From NCBI GenBank assembly GCA_036365145.1, contig JAEOAD010000794.1, forward strand, positions 1,116,001-1,180,000: DNA of 64,000 nucleotides. The letters are read 5' to 3'. Shown here piece after piece: positions 24,401 to 36,949 of this stretch. The position numbers and the translations under genes are program-made. Position 1 is the stretch's first letter; each line of letters starts with the position of its first letter. Source of the stretch: Orientallactaga sibirica. Taxonomy: Eukaryota > Chordata > Mammalia > Rodentia > Dipodidae. Under the pieces are notes generated by a model. That model ran no database searches, was not told the origin of the DNA, and saw only the letters and a program-made list of their open reading frames with translations.

Positions 24401-27400
24401 GATTCTCTTACATCTGTCTCCCAAGTGCTGGATTAAAGGTGTGTGTCACCATGCCCAGCTTGAAAATGCACATTTTATTTAAGGGATTTGATGAACCACC
24501 TTTTTCTGTATCTACAGTGAGTGGGAGTAACAATTTTAGATTCAGTCCTCTCTAGAAATATAAGTATTACTGTCCCTCTAACTAATATAGTTGTAAGAAT
24601 AGTACTTGGTACAGGATAAATGCCCATTATTAGAATAAGAACAAGACAATCTCAGGACTAGTCTAGACCTTATTATTACTTAGGGACATAATAAAACATT
24701 ACATCCTTAACTTTCTATCCTTTATTTGTGCATGTTTGTAAGTACTAGAGATTGGACCTAGGCCCTTGTACCTGGTAGGCACACACTTGACCATTGAACT
24801 ACATCCACAGCACACACCCCGCCCCCATTTTTTAAACTGTGGGGGAGGTTTTGTTTTATTTAGTTTTGTGGGTATAGGGTTTCATTCTAGCCCAGGGTGA
24901 CCTAGGATTCACTATGTAGTTTCAGGTTGGCCTGGAACTCACAGTGATCCTCCTACCTCTGTCTCCCAAGTGCTAGGATTAAAGGCAATGTAGCCCCAGG
25001 TGGCTAGAACTTGTTATATCCTCTTGCCTCTTGGTATTTTAATAGTCATGTTATGAGAACTATAATATATGCAAAGGACAGAATTACTTCCTGTAGTCTA
25101 GTGTGAAACAACTTTAACATGTACTTTAGAATATATATGTATATCAAATATTCCATCTCTTTAGATGTGTTCTTGTTTGTTTGAGGCTAGGTCTCACTCA
25201 GGCAGTCCTGAACTCATTACATAGTGTAGCCTGGCCTTGAATCCCTAGCAGTCCATTTGCTTTCAGCGGCCTAAGTGCTGGGATTACTATCCTAAGCCAC
25301 TACACCTAACCCTCTCTGGAATTTTTTTGTTTTTGTTTTTCCAGGGTCTCGCTGTAGCCCAGGTTGACCTGGAACTCACAGCTGTCCTCCTTACCTTTGC
25401 CTCCTGAGTGCTGGTATGAAAAGTGTGTGCTATCATGCCTGGAAGAATTTTTTTTTTTTTTTTAATTCAGAAACTTTAGAAAAAGGATTTTTTGAAGTCT
25501 ATGGAAAAATAAGTTGCCCCATACAAAATTGCTTGTTAATTCATAATAAAGATTTATTTGCAACATAGCTTCCTTACAAAATGCCTCTCAGTTTGAGCAG
25601 ATGCTAGAAAATGAAAATTTCAAGTTCAGTTTTAAATTTTAGTATTTCCAAATTATGTACATACCCAGAAACTTTTTTTTCACATACTACCTAAGAGTTA
25701 AGATATGAACTTTAAAGCTGGACGTGGTGGTGCACGCCTTTTTTAATCCCAGCACTCAGGAGGCAGAGGTAGGAGGATCACCATGAGTTCAAGGCCACCC
25801 TGAGACTTCATAGTGAATTCTAGGTCAGCCTGAGCTAAAAGTGAGACCCTACCTCAAAGAACCAAAATATATATATATGAACTTTAGGCATTTAAAGACT
25901 GAATTTGGGCATTCAACCCTGTCCCTCTTGTGTGGACTAAATAAATTTGTGTTGGGGTTTATTCATGTATTTTTTTTTTTTTTTTGGCAACAAGTTGTTT
26001 AGTTATACTTAAGCATTTAATTTATTCTTTCTGACTATGTTGCATTTTCCTGGAAGCTTGAATTCTTGTTCAGTCCTTGGTTAGTTTGAAATATATTAAG
26101 AATAAAGATAACTATCAACCTGTCTTTCTGGATTTGAAAATCAGTTTTGGGAGCACAGCAGTATCTCAGGGATCCAAATTATAAATGTTATGCAAAGTGT
26201 TCTTATTTCAAAAGTCTGAAATGTGGAAATTTACATCTGTATTTACTAAAATAAATAGACTGTCTTTCAGACAGTATTTGTCTTGAGTTGCAAGGTATGC
26301 TTATTTTATAGTTTTCTAATATGAAAGTTTTTGAAAGCCACAAATGTTCAGAGACAGTAATGATTAATCAAGTAACTTATTCATTTAGAAATAGACAGAA
26401 TTAAAGCTTTGTATCAAAGGAAAATTATATTCCAAAAAGTGATTAAAGATATGTATTAAGATGTATTAGATACATACCTGTAATCCCAGCACTTGGGAAG
26501 TGGAGGCATGAGGATCAGCAATTTAAAGCTGGCCTGGACTATACAGCCTGGACTGTCTTAGAAAGGTTATTAGCACAAAATTCATAAATAGCTAATGTTA
26601 GTTTTTGTTATTTTTGTTTTATTTTTTAGAAGTCGAACTGAGCCAGTGATGGGAACTACAAAAGCAGTATGTAAAAACACAATCTCACACTTTTTCTACA
26701 CATTCCTTTTACCTTTATAATGTTGTGATGAATTGAATCATTTTAGAAGTTAATACCCAACTGATCATAGTATACTGTAAATAAACTGTATTTTGATGAC
26801 AGCTCAGTTGAATATTGATATATGTGGCCTAATTTGCAGTTACTCTGTAGAAATGGGTAATTTGTGCCCATTATATTGTTTCATATTAAATATGATAGCA
26901 TTCTCCCTGTATGACACCGTGTTGTACAGTAATGTATGATCCTTTTTAGATCGTGTAGGTTTTACACTAATGAACATGATAACATGTTCTGCATCTGTCT
27001 GTCTATAGCTAGTATTTTGTATGTATGTACAGGCTGTTTTGTGCTTTTTGTTTCTTGCAATAAAAAATATTTGGAGTGTATATTTTGCCATTTTCACGTT
27101 GTATCACATAGGTTTTGTTATTTTTTTCTGCCTGATTGACAGCTTTCAAAAATGAATTAGCAACATGTAGAACTTACATTATAATTTGGTTCTTTCTCCC
27201 CAACTCCAAACATAGAAAAGTGCTTTCCCCAAACCACTGATGCAGCTTTACTAGTTTTGCTTTATTTGGCAAATTTGAGCTTCTATCCTTTAATTTACAA
27301 CTACATCATATAGTAAAAATTGAAATCCTCCCTCCCACATGTCTCAATGATACTGGTGATTTTGTTCAGTTGAGTACATTGTTATCAAATTTTAAAAATA

Positions 27401-30400
27401 CACAGCCTAGTTTGCTCAAATGACCAAATCAAAATATTTTCCTCATGAGATTCTACAATGCTGCATTAGTTACTGACTGTTGAAAGCTGTATCTTACCAA
27501 AGGTAGTTCCCCTTAATCAGGGTAACTTTTTTTTTTTTTTACTATAATTATAAACAAACATTAAAGTGACACTATTTTGATTTTAAGCTCTTAAGTGACA
27601 GCACCATTCCTAGATTGTGGGGTGAAACATGTTTCAGATCACAGGTCTATTTTAATTGGGTTCTGTAAACTTGATGGTTCTCTAAACATTTTACTGCTCA
27701 GGCTTCATATTGTACACAATGCAAAGTGTTTGAAATCTTCATTTAGAATTTAAAGATATTGTTTGCTATTTCATTTTATATTCTTAAAATACTACTGATC
27801 TTTGTGTACGAGGCATTTCACTAACCTTGGATCATTGCATCTTAAACATGATAACATAGAACTTTGGATTGTTCTAAAGTATATGGCCTTTAGTTCTTGT
27901 GGAACTAAATACAGTGATTCAGAAATTAAAAGTCTTAGTGTTTTGGGTTTTCCCCTACTTCTTTTGGATATATGTTTTTTTTTAAAGCATAATGCTGTAA
28001 AAACTGTCCAAGTTTATGTTTTGCTGGTGATTGGTTTAAAACTGATTTTTATGTATCCAAATGCTAGCACAAATTAGATCAACTATCCTGCTGACTGTAG
28101 TAGTAAATGTAACACATTTTGTATTAAGTACTTTTTAACAGAGTATTCAACTAATTCAGATGAAGTTTCATTTCTTGAAAACAGTTACTTCCTTTTTGTT
28201 TATTAGCATGTGTATAAACACAAATCACATGTTCATAAATAAAGTTAACATTCTTTTAGCCTTGTGTGTTCCCTGGCATGTCTGTATTACATTTATAAGA
28301 AGCAGTTTATTTTAAGGTTACTTAGGTTTCTCTCTGCTTTTTAGTGCTTTCAAAATGTAGATTTAATTTTTAGGCAGAATTAAACTGAAATGGAGACATT
28401 ACATAACTTTTTATCTCCATCCTTTATTTGGGGTATTTGCTGACATTAAGATGAGAAATCCATTCATCAAGCATAACTAATTCATTTTAGACGTGAGAAT
28501 GGTATGGCTATGTACATGCACAAAAGCAGAATAAATAGAGGTATTGGACCATTTTTTAAAATTCTGATTAGTAAAAGTATATGTACATTTTTCTGATTTT
28601 TATTTTTTGAGACAAGGTTCATGTAGCCTCATCTGGCCTCAGACTCACTATGTAGCTCAGGCTAGCTTTGAACTACTACTGATCCTCTTGTCCCATCTCC
28701 CAAGTGCTGAGATTATAGGCAGGCACTGCTACACCTAGCTTGGTTTTACTTGGTTTGGTTTTTGGAAATAAGAGGTCTTCACTCTGTAGTCCTGAATGGA
28801 TACTCAGGCCTTGAGCTTTTGGCACTCCTTCTGCCTCAACCTCCTGAGTGCTATGATTTTGGGTGTGTACCACCACCCCCAGCTCATTTTTGATAATTTA
28901 TGCCAAATCTGATCAAGAATGACTTGGTGAATTCCCCAACCTTGTTTGGTTTAGCCATCCTTCTACATTAGCACTACAAAGCTGGAAGTTCTTATTAACA
29001 AAACACATTGTAGGATTCTTGTAATTTCATGCTAATATAATTGATAGAAAAGATTTCAGGTCCTTAATCTCAGAAAAATAAGATCCCCTAATATAGGGAA
29101 GTGGGCTAATGTTAATGAAATTCTGCAGTATACATTAGTTTTGTGAAGACTCATTTTCTAATGTGGTTGATATCTTTTTAACAATATCTTGCCAAGAAGT
29201 CACTATTTTTATTGATAGTTTGGTACATAAATTTCTAATCACTTTTTTTTTTTTTGTTTTTTTTTTTTGAGGTAGGGTCTCACTCTAGTCCAGGCTGACC
29301 CAGAATTCACTCTGTATTCTCAGGGTGGCCTCGAACTCATGGTGATCCTCCTATCTCTGCCTCCCGAGTGCTGGGATTAAAGGCATGCACCACCACACCC
29401 AGCTTTCTAGTCACTTTTAAGCCATATTTGTGAACATTTTCCACTCATTTTTCAATTCTATACATATCAAAAAAAATTGAATGTCTTTCTAAATTTGCGG
29501 TACATTAGACCTCTTCGCAGCTTGTAAAGTCTTTAGGTATTGTGATTATTTGGTGAGAAAAATTTTAAAAACGTAGTTGAGATGTAGTTTAGTTAGGAAA
29601 TCACTTTGAACTCATAACTGGCAAAACGCTAAAAGGATGAAGAAAACCCACTGTAAAAACAAAGATAAATACGTCTTTAGGGTTAGGAAGTATTAAAAAA
29701 TGTTTTTACTTCCAGTGGTAAGAAAATATAACATCAGTTTCTATAATTTGTTTCATTAGTATAGATGATGATTGGTTTGTAGCAATTCATTCAGCTCTTG
29801 TTAGTTCCCTTATTTCTTGGTGACCTGGTGGATAAAAGTAGGATATTTATATTTTTCTTTTTTTCCCCTACGTTTTGAGATTAGTTCTTAAATAAAAAAT
29901 ACTTAAGGGGTAATAAGCATTGGTGGATTATGTGGGTATACATTAAAACTGTAGCATTACAGGATGAACTCTATAATCCTTGAGTGTGGAAGAGAGAACC
30001 ATTTGTCTAAATGAACATCCAAGTAATAATCTCCATCAAACTAAAATTTAAAACCCTAATATTTGTAATACATTATTATTATTGGTTTTTTTGTTTGTTT
30101 TGCTAATGTGTATCTTTTTTTAATTTTTTTATTTTTCAAGGTAGGGTCTCACTCTAGCCCAGGCTGACCTTGGAATTTACTATGTAGTCTTAGGCTGGCC
30201 TTGAAATCACAGAGATCCTCCTACCTCAGCCTCCTGAATGCTGGGATTAAAGGTGTGCACCACCATGCCTGGCTTAACACGTATCTTAAATTTAGCCAAT
30301 GTATTTTTTGAGGTAGGGTCTCACTCTAGTCCAGGCTGGCCTTGAACTCACAGCAATCCTCTTACCTAGGTCTCTGGTGCTGGGATTAAAGATGTGCACC

Positions 30401-30679
30401 ACCACACCCAAAGACTTCTCCAGTAAAGAATTGTGATCAGTAATATATGAGAAGCATGTTGAGAAAGCAACTCACTAAATAGGTAGCTGTAGGGGAATCA
30501 TGTCTTCAGGTTTACTTGCTAAAAATGTGTGTATATATACACATGTAAGATTTGTCCAAAATGCTAAATATAGCGTCTTAAAAATAGGTATTAAAGCCCT
30601 CTGTCTTTTATATATCCTTGCTCTATTTGGTTAAAATTTTCTCCAAATATTAGAATCCATCATCTTATGTGATAGCTCT

Positions 30680-30724
<45 letters not shown>

Positions 30725-33700
30725 CCTTTGCCTTGATAAAGGTTTTTTTGTTTTCTTTTCTTTTGCAAGAGAAGCTGTTCTTTTGGGAAAATTAAACACA
30801 CTCAGATTGAGCAGTTCATACTCAAAAAAAGGTAGAATTATGTAGGACCTATTATGTATTAATTAAAGCAATTAACCTGAGCTGCCTGTTTTCCTGCATT
30901 AGGTAATGGTCTTGGGAAGCTTGGATTACTCACTCTCCTCCCTGGCCCGTGGTCCTGAGCATTGTCATGTTAAGAGACTTGGGGCTTACTTGTAGTGTTT
31001 AGTCATCACTCACAGGTTTCCTCACATGCTTTCTTATTTACTCTGTTTTTTTCTCCTTGTAATTAAGTCATCCTGAAGTGTGAAACCTTTATAACTGGGT
31101 ATGAAATGTGACAGACATAGTTTAAGCTACATTTTCAGTCTTAACATTCCTTAGAAAACTTAAGAAACTGCCCAGTATTTGAACATTAAGTGACATTAGG
31201 GGCTAAATTATCACTTTGAGTTGTTTTCAGTGTGGAACTTGAATGTGTGTTTAATTTTTTGTGAACAGATTGATGACTCTTCTGCATCTATTACTCTGGC
31301 CCAGCTTACAAAGGTATATATATATATATATATATTCTTGAAAATCTGTCTTTTTCTAACATCATACTATTTTATGTTGCACAGTACTTTCTAAGATGGC
31401 GGGGGAGGATGTATTGTGAGCACACTGTACATATTATGACTACCTGTAAAGTGTAGTTGCCGTTCTGAGAAGATAGGTGATACTTGCTCAGCCTCAGCAT
31501 AATGGTGGAGTATTGTTCATCTTCAAGACCGAAGAAACACATGAAGCTACACTTAATCATTTTTTCCCCTTATACATTTTGTTTAATTATCTATTGGAAA
31601 CAAAGTTCTGGAGGAATTCCCTGGTTTTGGCTGTGACTTAGGTGGACTTCTTTAAACAGCCAAAACAGAAGATTCCTTAAATGGACGATTGCGTGATTAA
31701 TTCTTGAATATTTGCATTGATATCCTACCAAGGTCATCATTTTAAATGTGGTACATTTGTTTCTTTATGCTATAGACTTGTAGTCTGTCTGCATTAGAAA
31801 AAGTTTTAAACAACCTAATTTGTTTGAACACAGACTACATGAATTGTGTAAGTGCATAAAGCTGCTTGCAGTGCTATGCAGATGTGTATGTTTGGCAAAA
31901 GGGCAGATTGTTACCTCCTGAAATCACTGTATGTGTCATGTGCGATAAAGTTGCTTGCATTTTCTGCTCAGCAATGTATATCTCTGTTTGGGAAAGCACT
32001 AATTAATGGTTACTTTTTTAAAACAATGCATTTTAGAATGCAAAGAGTGCCTTAAAAGAGCAGGTAGATTTGATAGCTGAGAAGGAAGTTGTTCCCTTTT
32101 CAAATGACCTTTTTCTTGCTATCATAAATTTAAGACCAGATTTAACAAACAACATAAGTGAAAATTCAAAGATGGCTTTTCCATGAAGTTGTCCCTATCT
32201 TATCCTTGGCTTTGTTGTAGGCTCTGTCCTTTTGTTCTAGGATGTATCTCCCCCCGCCCCCAAAATGTCCTAGTAACAAATAATTTTTCAGTTCTTGTCC
32301 TAGGAAAACTAAACATTAAAACTGATTCTAAAAATGGATTAAAACCATCCTATTTTATCATGTTCTAATGCAAAGTGTTTTAGCATAGAGATGACATCTT
32401 TAGCAGTTTTATATTATACTGTTTATTCTTATGTACTGTAAGGAGCACATTTGAGTTTTGATTTTGTTTCTTTGTGGGGGGAAGTTGGGGGGATTTGGAG
32501 ATTTTGGGGATTCCTTTTATTTAAAAATCTATTTGTAAAATAATGTTTGGGTTCAAACAAATTAGTTGTTAAACATCTGTAATCCAGTTTTCTGTAAATG
32601 TTGCTATTGTTCTAAGCACTGTTAATGTTAAGAATTCTTTGTATATGAAATTACAATAAAATGTTAAAACTGGTTGCTTGTTTTGTGGATGAATGTAAAG
32701 GTAAAGCCCAGTGATTGGCTGGTTGATGCTAGATGCTTGAGGGCTCAAGTTAATAGAAATCACTCCCTTAGACCCTGTTTATATCTAGACTTAATAAAAT
32801 TTATGTGGAGAATTGAACTTAAAATTTTGAATGTGTAATGCATATCTTTAAACTCAATTTGAAACTGGCACCATTACCTAAAAAGACTTTTGACTGAAAT
32901 ACTGCTCCGTTGTTTACCCCACTCCTACCTTCTAAGGTGTAAGGATAAGTAAACAGTCTTGATGCTGTGATACTGGAGATGGTTTAAAATTTGAGAATAT
33001 AGGTGTTTTTCTTCTAACTTAATTTCCTTCAGCCTTTAATTCTCAAAGCAATAGTATACAAGGCTGAATGTAAGGTACAAACAAGGTCTAAGGTTTGAGT
33101 GGCCCCCAGAAAGCTTTTCTGCAGCCTCCCAAACACTCATACATTCATAATGACCTAAGGAACTCATGCTTCTTTCAAGATATACATGGGCATAGCTGTT
33201 GTTTGCAGAGTTCATTTAGATACAGCTCTGTGTAGGATGAGTGGTGTTGTCTTTGGTTGTGTGGTCTTAAATGTATTTCTAATGTGTGTGTCAAATAATT
33301 ACCTGTTGAACAGACTGCCAATCTGGCTGAAGCCAATGCTTCTGAAGAAGATAAAATTAAAGCAATGATGTCGCAATCTGGCCATGAATACGACCCAATC
33401 AAGTAAGTTCATAAGTGTATTATGCAAATAGGAACTTTTGGATTATGTTTCATTCCAATCAAAAAGCATTGCTTTTTAAAAGTCCTTGTGTACAAGTTTT
33501 TTTTGTTTTTTTTTTTTCCCTTGCAGTTACATGAAAAAGCCTCTTGGTCCACCACCTCCATCTTATACCTGTTTCCGTTGTGGTAAACCTGGTCATTACA
33601 TTAAGAATTGCCCAACAAATGGGGTAAGTCCATGTATCTTCTTTTTCTTGAATGATGTCTTTAGCCATATTACTTTCTTAGTTGCTAAAAAGTGCCTCCT

Positions 33701-35912
33701 ATCTTAAAATGGCAAGTGACCATAACATCTAGACCCATATTTTTCAGCCTTCAAACTTGATTTTTCGAATTATGAAGAAACCTATGCAATATAAACTTCA
33801 TGTCTCCAACTCTGTTTCCTACTGAAATGGAGATAATAATACTTATATTAACAATAATAATACTCACATGGCAATTTTGGGGATTAGATATGATAGCATG
33901 TAAAGCATTACAGATAGTGGTGTGCACTGCATGAGGTAAGTTAATATTTTACTAAAGATCACTACTTCTTTCTTTCCTTTTCCCCCTCTAATAGGATAAG
34001 AACTTTGAATCTGGCCCTAGGATTAAAAAAAGCACTGGAATTCCCAGAAGTTTTATGATGGAAGTGAAGGATCCTAACATGAAAGGTGCAATGCTTACGA
34101 ACACTGGAAAATATGCAATACCAACCATAGATGCGTAAGTATACAGATTGGGTATGAGCTGTGGGGAGGACTCTCAGTCCTGGGGTGCAGTGCTTTAATC
34201 TTCTTGGGCTTGTAACTTGGCTACTTGGATTTCTTGGGGACATTACATACCAGAATTGCTAGTTGCCAGCTGTTACATTTCTATGGTAACTTTAAGAGGC
34301 TGCAGTCTGCTCCATTTAATGCAAATTTCAAATGGATTTGGAGATTTTTATCAATGAGTGCCACTTCCCTCGTAGTCTTCTAATTTTTCTTTTCTGTCAT
34401 TCACTGCTTTCTTCTTCATTCACATATATACTTCCTACATTATCCTGTTCCATATGCTATTTTCATTTCCTAAATGAATCAAACAGGTATAATCATTTCA
34501 AGTAATCTATGAATAAAAGTCCTATAAGATACCAAGAGAGATTTAAGTGTCAACATAATGAAATACTAAGGAAGTTTGAATATATTTGAATATGCCCAGA
34601 CTTAAAATTCAAAAGTAGGGTTTTCTTTATAAAGCATTATTAATTCAGACTAATGTAGTTCTATTAAATACCCTAGTATTTTGTTTTCAAATTTGTATTT
34701 CTTTGTGTGTGTGCGTGTGCGTGCACTTCAGTACATGAATGGTGGTCAGTACTACCCTGAGATATCTTTGAGGCAGGTTCTCTTGCCACTGCAAACCCCA
34801 GTCCAAACTGGACGTGGTGGCACACATCTTTAATCCCAGCCCTTGGAGCATTTGGGAGGCAGAGGTAGGATGATTGCCATGCGTTCAAGGCCACCCTGAA
34901 ACCTAGTAGTGAATTCCAGGTCAACTAGAGCTAGAGTGAGACCCTATCTTGAAAGAACAAAAAGCAAAAAACAAAAATAAATGCCAGTGTAGTCTGGCTT
35001 ATTCTGACTACACCTCTTATTGTTACAGGCATATTGGGATCATAAATGCATATGTCACTGTGCATCCAGCTTTATATGGGTGCTGGGAAATCAAATTCAG
35101 GCAGATAAGCTTTGTAAGCAAGTGCCTTTAACCACTGAACCATCTCCTAGACCTTTTTGTTTTGTTTTGTTTTTTTTGAGGTAGTTTCTCAGTCTACCTC
35201 AAGCTGATCTGGAATTCACTATTTAGTCTCAGAGTGGCCTTGAACTCACGGTGATCCTCCTACCTCTGCCTCCCAAATGCTGGAATTAAAGGCATGCTCC
35301 ACCACACCTGGTTAGACCTTTTTTTTTAATACACACACACACACACACACACACTTTTTAAGCAGAGAGAGAGAGAATGAGCACGCCAGGACCTCCAGCC
35401 ACTGCAAACAAATTCCAGATGCATGTGTGCCACCTTGTGCATTGGGTTTACGTGGGTCCTGGGGAATTGAACCTAGGTCCTTTGGCTTTGCAGGCAAATG
35501 CCTTAACCACTAAGCCATCTCCCCAGCCCCTAGACCATTTATTTTTTAATATTTTTATTTACGAGAAAATGAGTGCACCACGGTCTCCTGCCACTTCAAG
35601 TAAACTCGAGAATGCCTGTACCACTTTGTGTATCTGGCTTCACATGGCTACTGGGAAATCAAACTCAGGCTGTTAGGCTTTGCAAGCAAGAACCTTAACC
35701 ACTGAGCTCTCCCTCCTGCCCCTAGACTTTTTTTTTCTTCGATGTAGGGTCTCACTCCATCCAGGCTGACCTGGAAATCACTCTGTTAGTCTCAGGGTGG
35801 CCTTGAACTCATGGCGATCCTCCTACCTCTGCCTCCCAAGTGCTGGCATTAAAAGCGTGCGCCACCATGCCCGGCTAGACTCTTGACTTTTTTAAAAAAA
35901 TACCTTTGATAT

Positions 35913-35963
<51 letters not shown>

Positions 35964-36915
35964 TTTTGGTTTTCGAGGTAGGGTCTCACTCTGGCTCAGG
36001 CTGACCTGGACTTCACTATGTAGTCTCAGGACGGCCTTGAACTCTTGGTGATCCTCCTACCTTTGCCTCCCAAATGCTGGGATTAAAGGCATGTGCCACC
36101 ACGCCTGGCTCAATACCTTTGATTTTTTTTTTTTTTTTTTTTTTAATGGTTTTTTCGAGGTAGGGTTTCACTCTAGTCCAGGCTGACCTGGAATTAACTA
36201 TGTAGTCTCAGGGTGGCCTCGAACTCTTGGCGATCCTACTACCTCTGCCTCCCGAGTGCTGGGATTAAAGGCGTGCGCCACCACGCCCGGCTCAATACCT
36301 TTGATTTTTGAGACAGGGTCTTATTGTATAGCCCATTTTGGCCTCAGACTTGCGGTCCTCCTATCTTGGCTTTCCAAGTGTTGGCATTATAGATGTGCTC
36401 CCGCATACCTGGCTTCAGTGGATTTCTTGTTTGTTTGTTTGTTTGTTTGTTTTTTCAAGACAGGTTCCACTCTAGCCAAGGCTGACCTGGAATTCACTGT
36501 CTAGTCTCAGGGTGGCCTCAAACTCACAGTGATCCTCCTACCTCTGCCTCCCCAGTGCTGGGATTAAAGGCGTGCACCACAACCTTGTGCTTGCTGCCTC
36601 AGCTTTCTGTGTCTGGCTTACATGGGATCTGGGGATTCGAACATGGGTCCTTAGTCTTTGCAGGCAAGCACCTTAACCACTAAGCCATCACTCAAGCCCT
36701 GTTTTTTTTTTTTTTTAAGAGACCTTGCCCTCCTGGGAAGGACCTCTTTATAGTCTTCTTTTTTTAATATTTTGTTTTATTTATTTGAGAGAGATGAAGA
36801 GGCAGATAGAATGGGTGCACCAGGGCCTCTAGCACTGCAGAGGAACTCAGATGCATGTTGAGGCTTCACAGGCAAATGCCTTAATCACTAAGCCATTTTC
36901 CCAGCCCCAGCCCTG

Positions 36916-36949
<34 letters not shown>

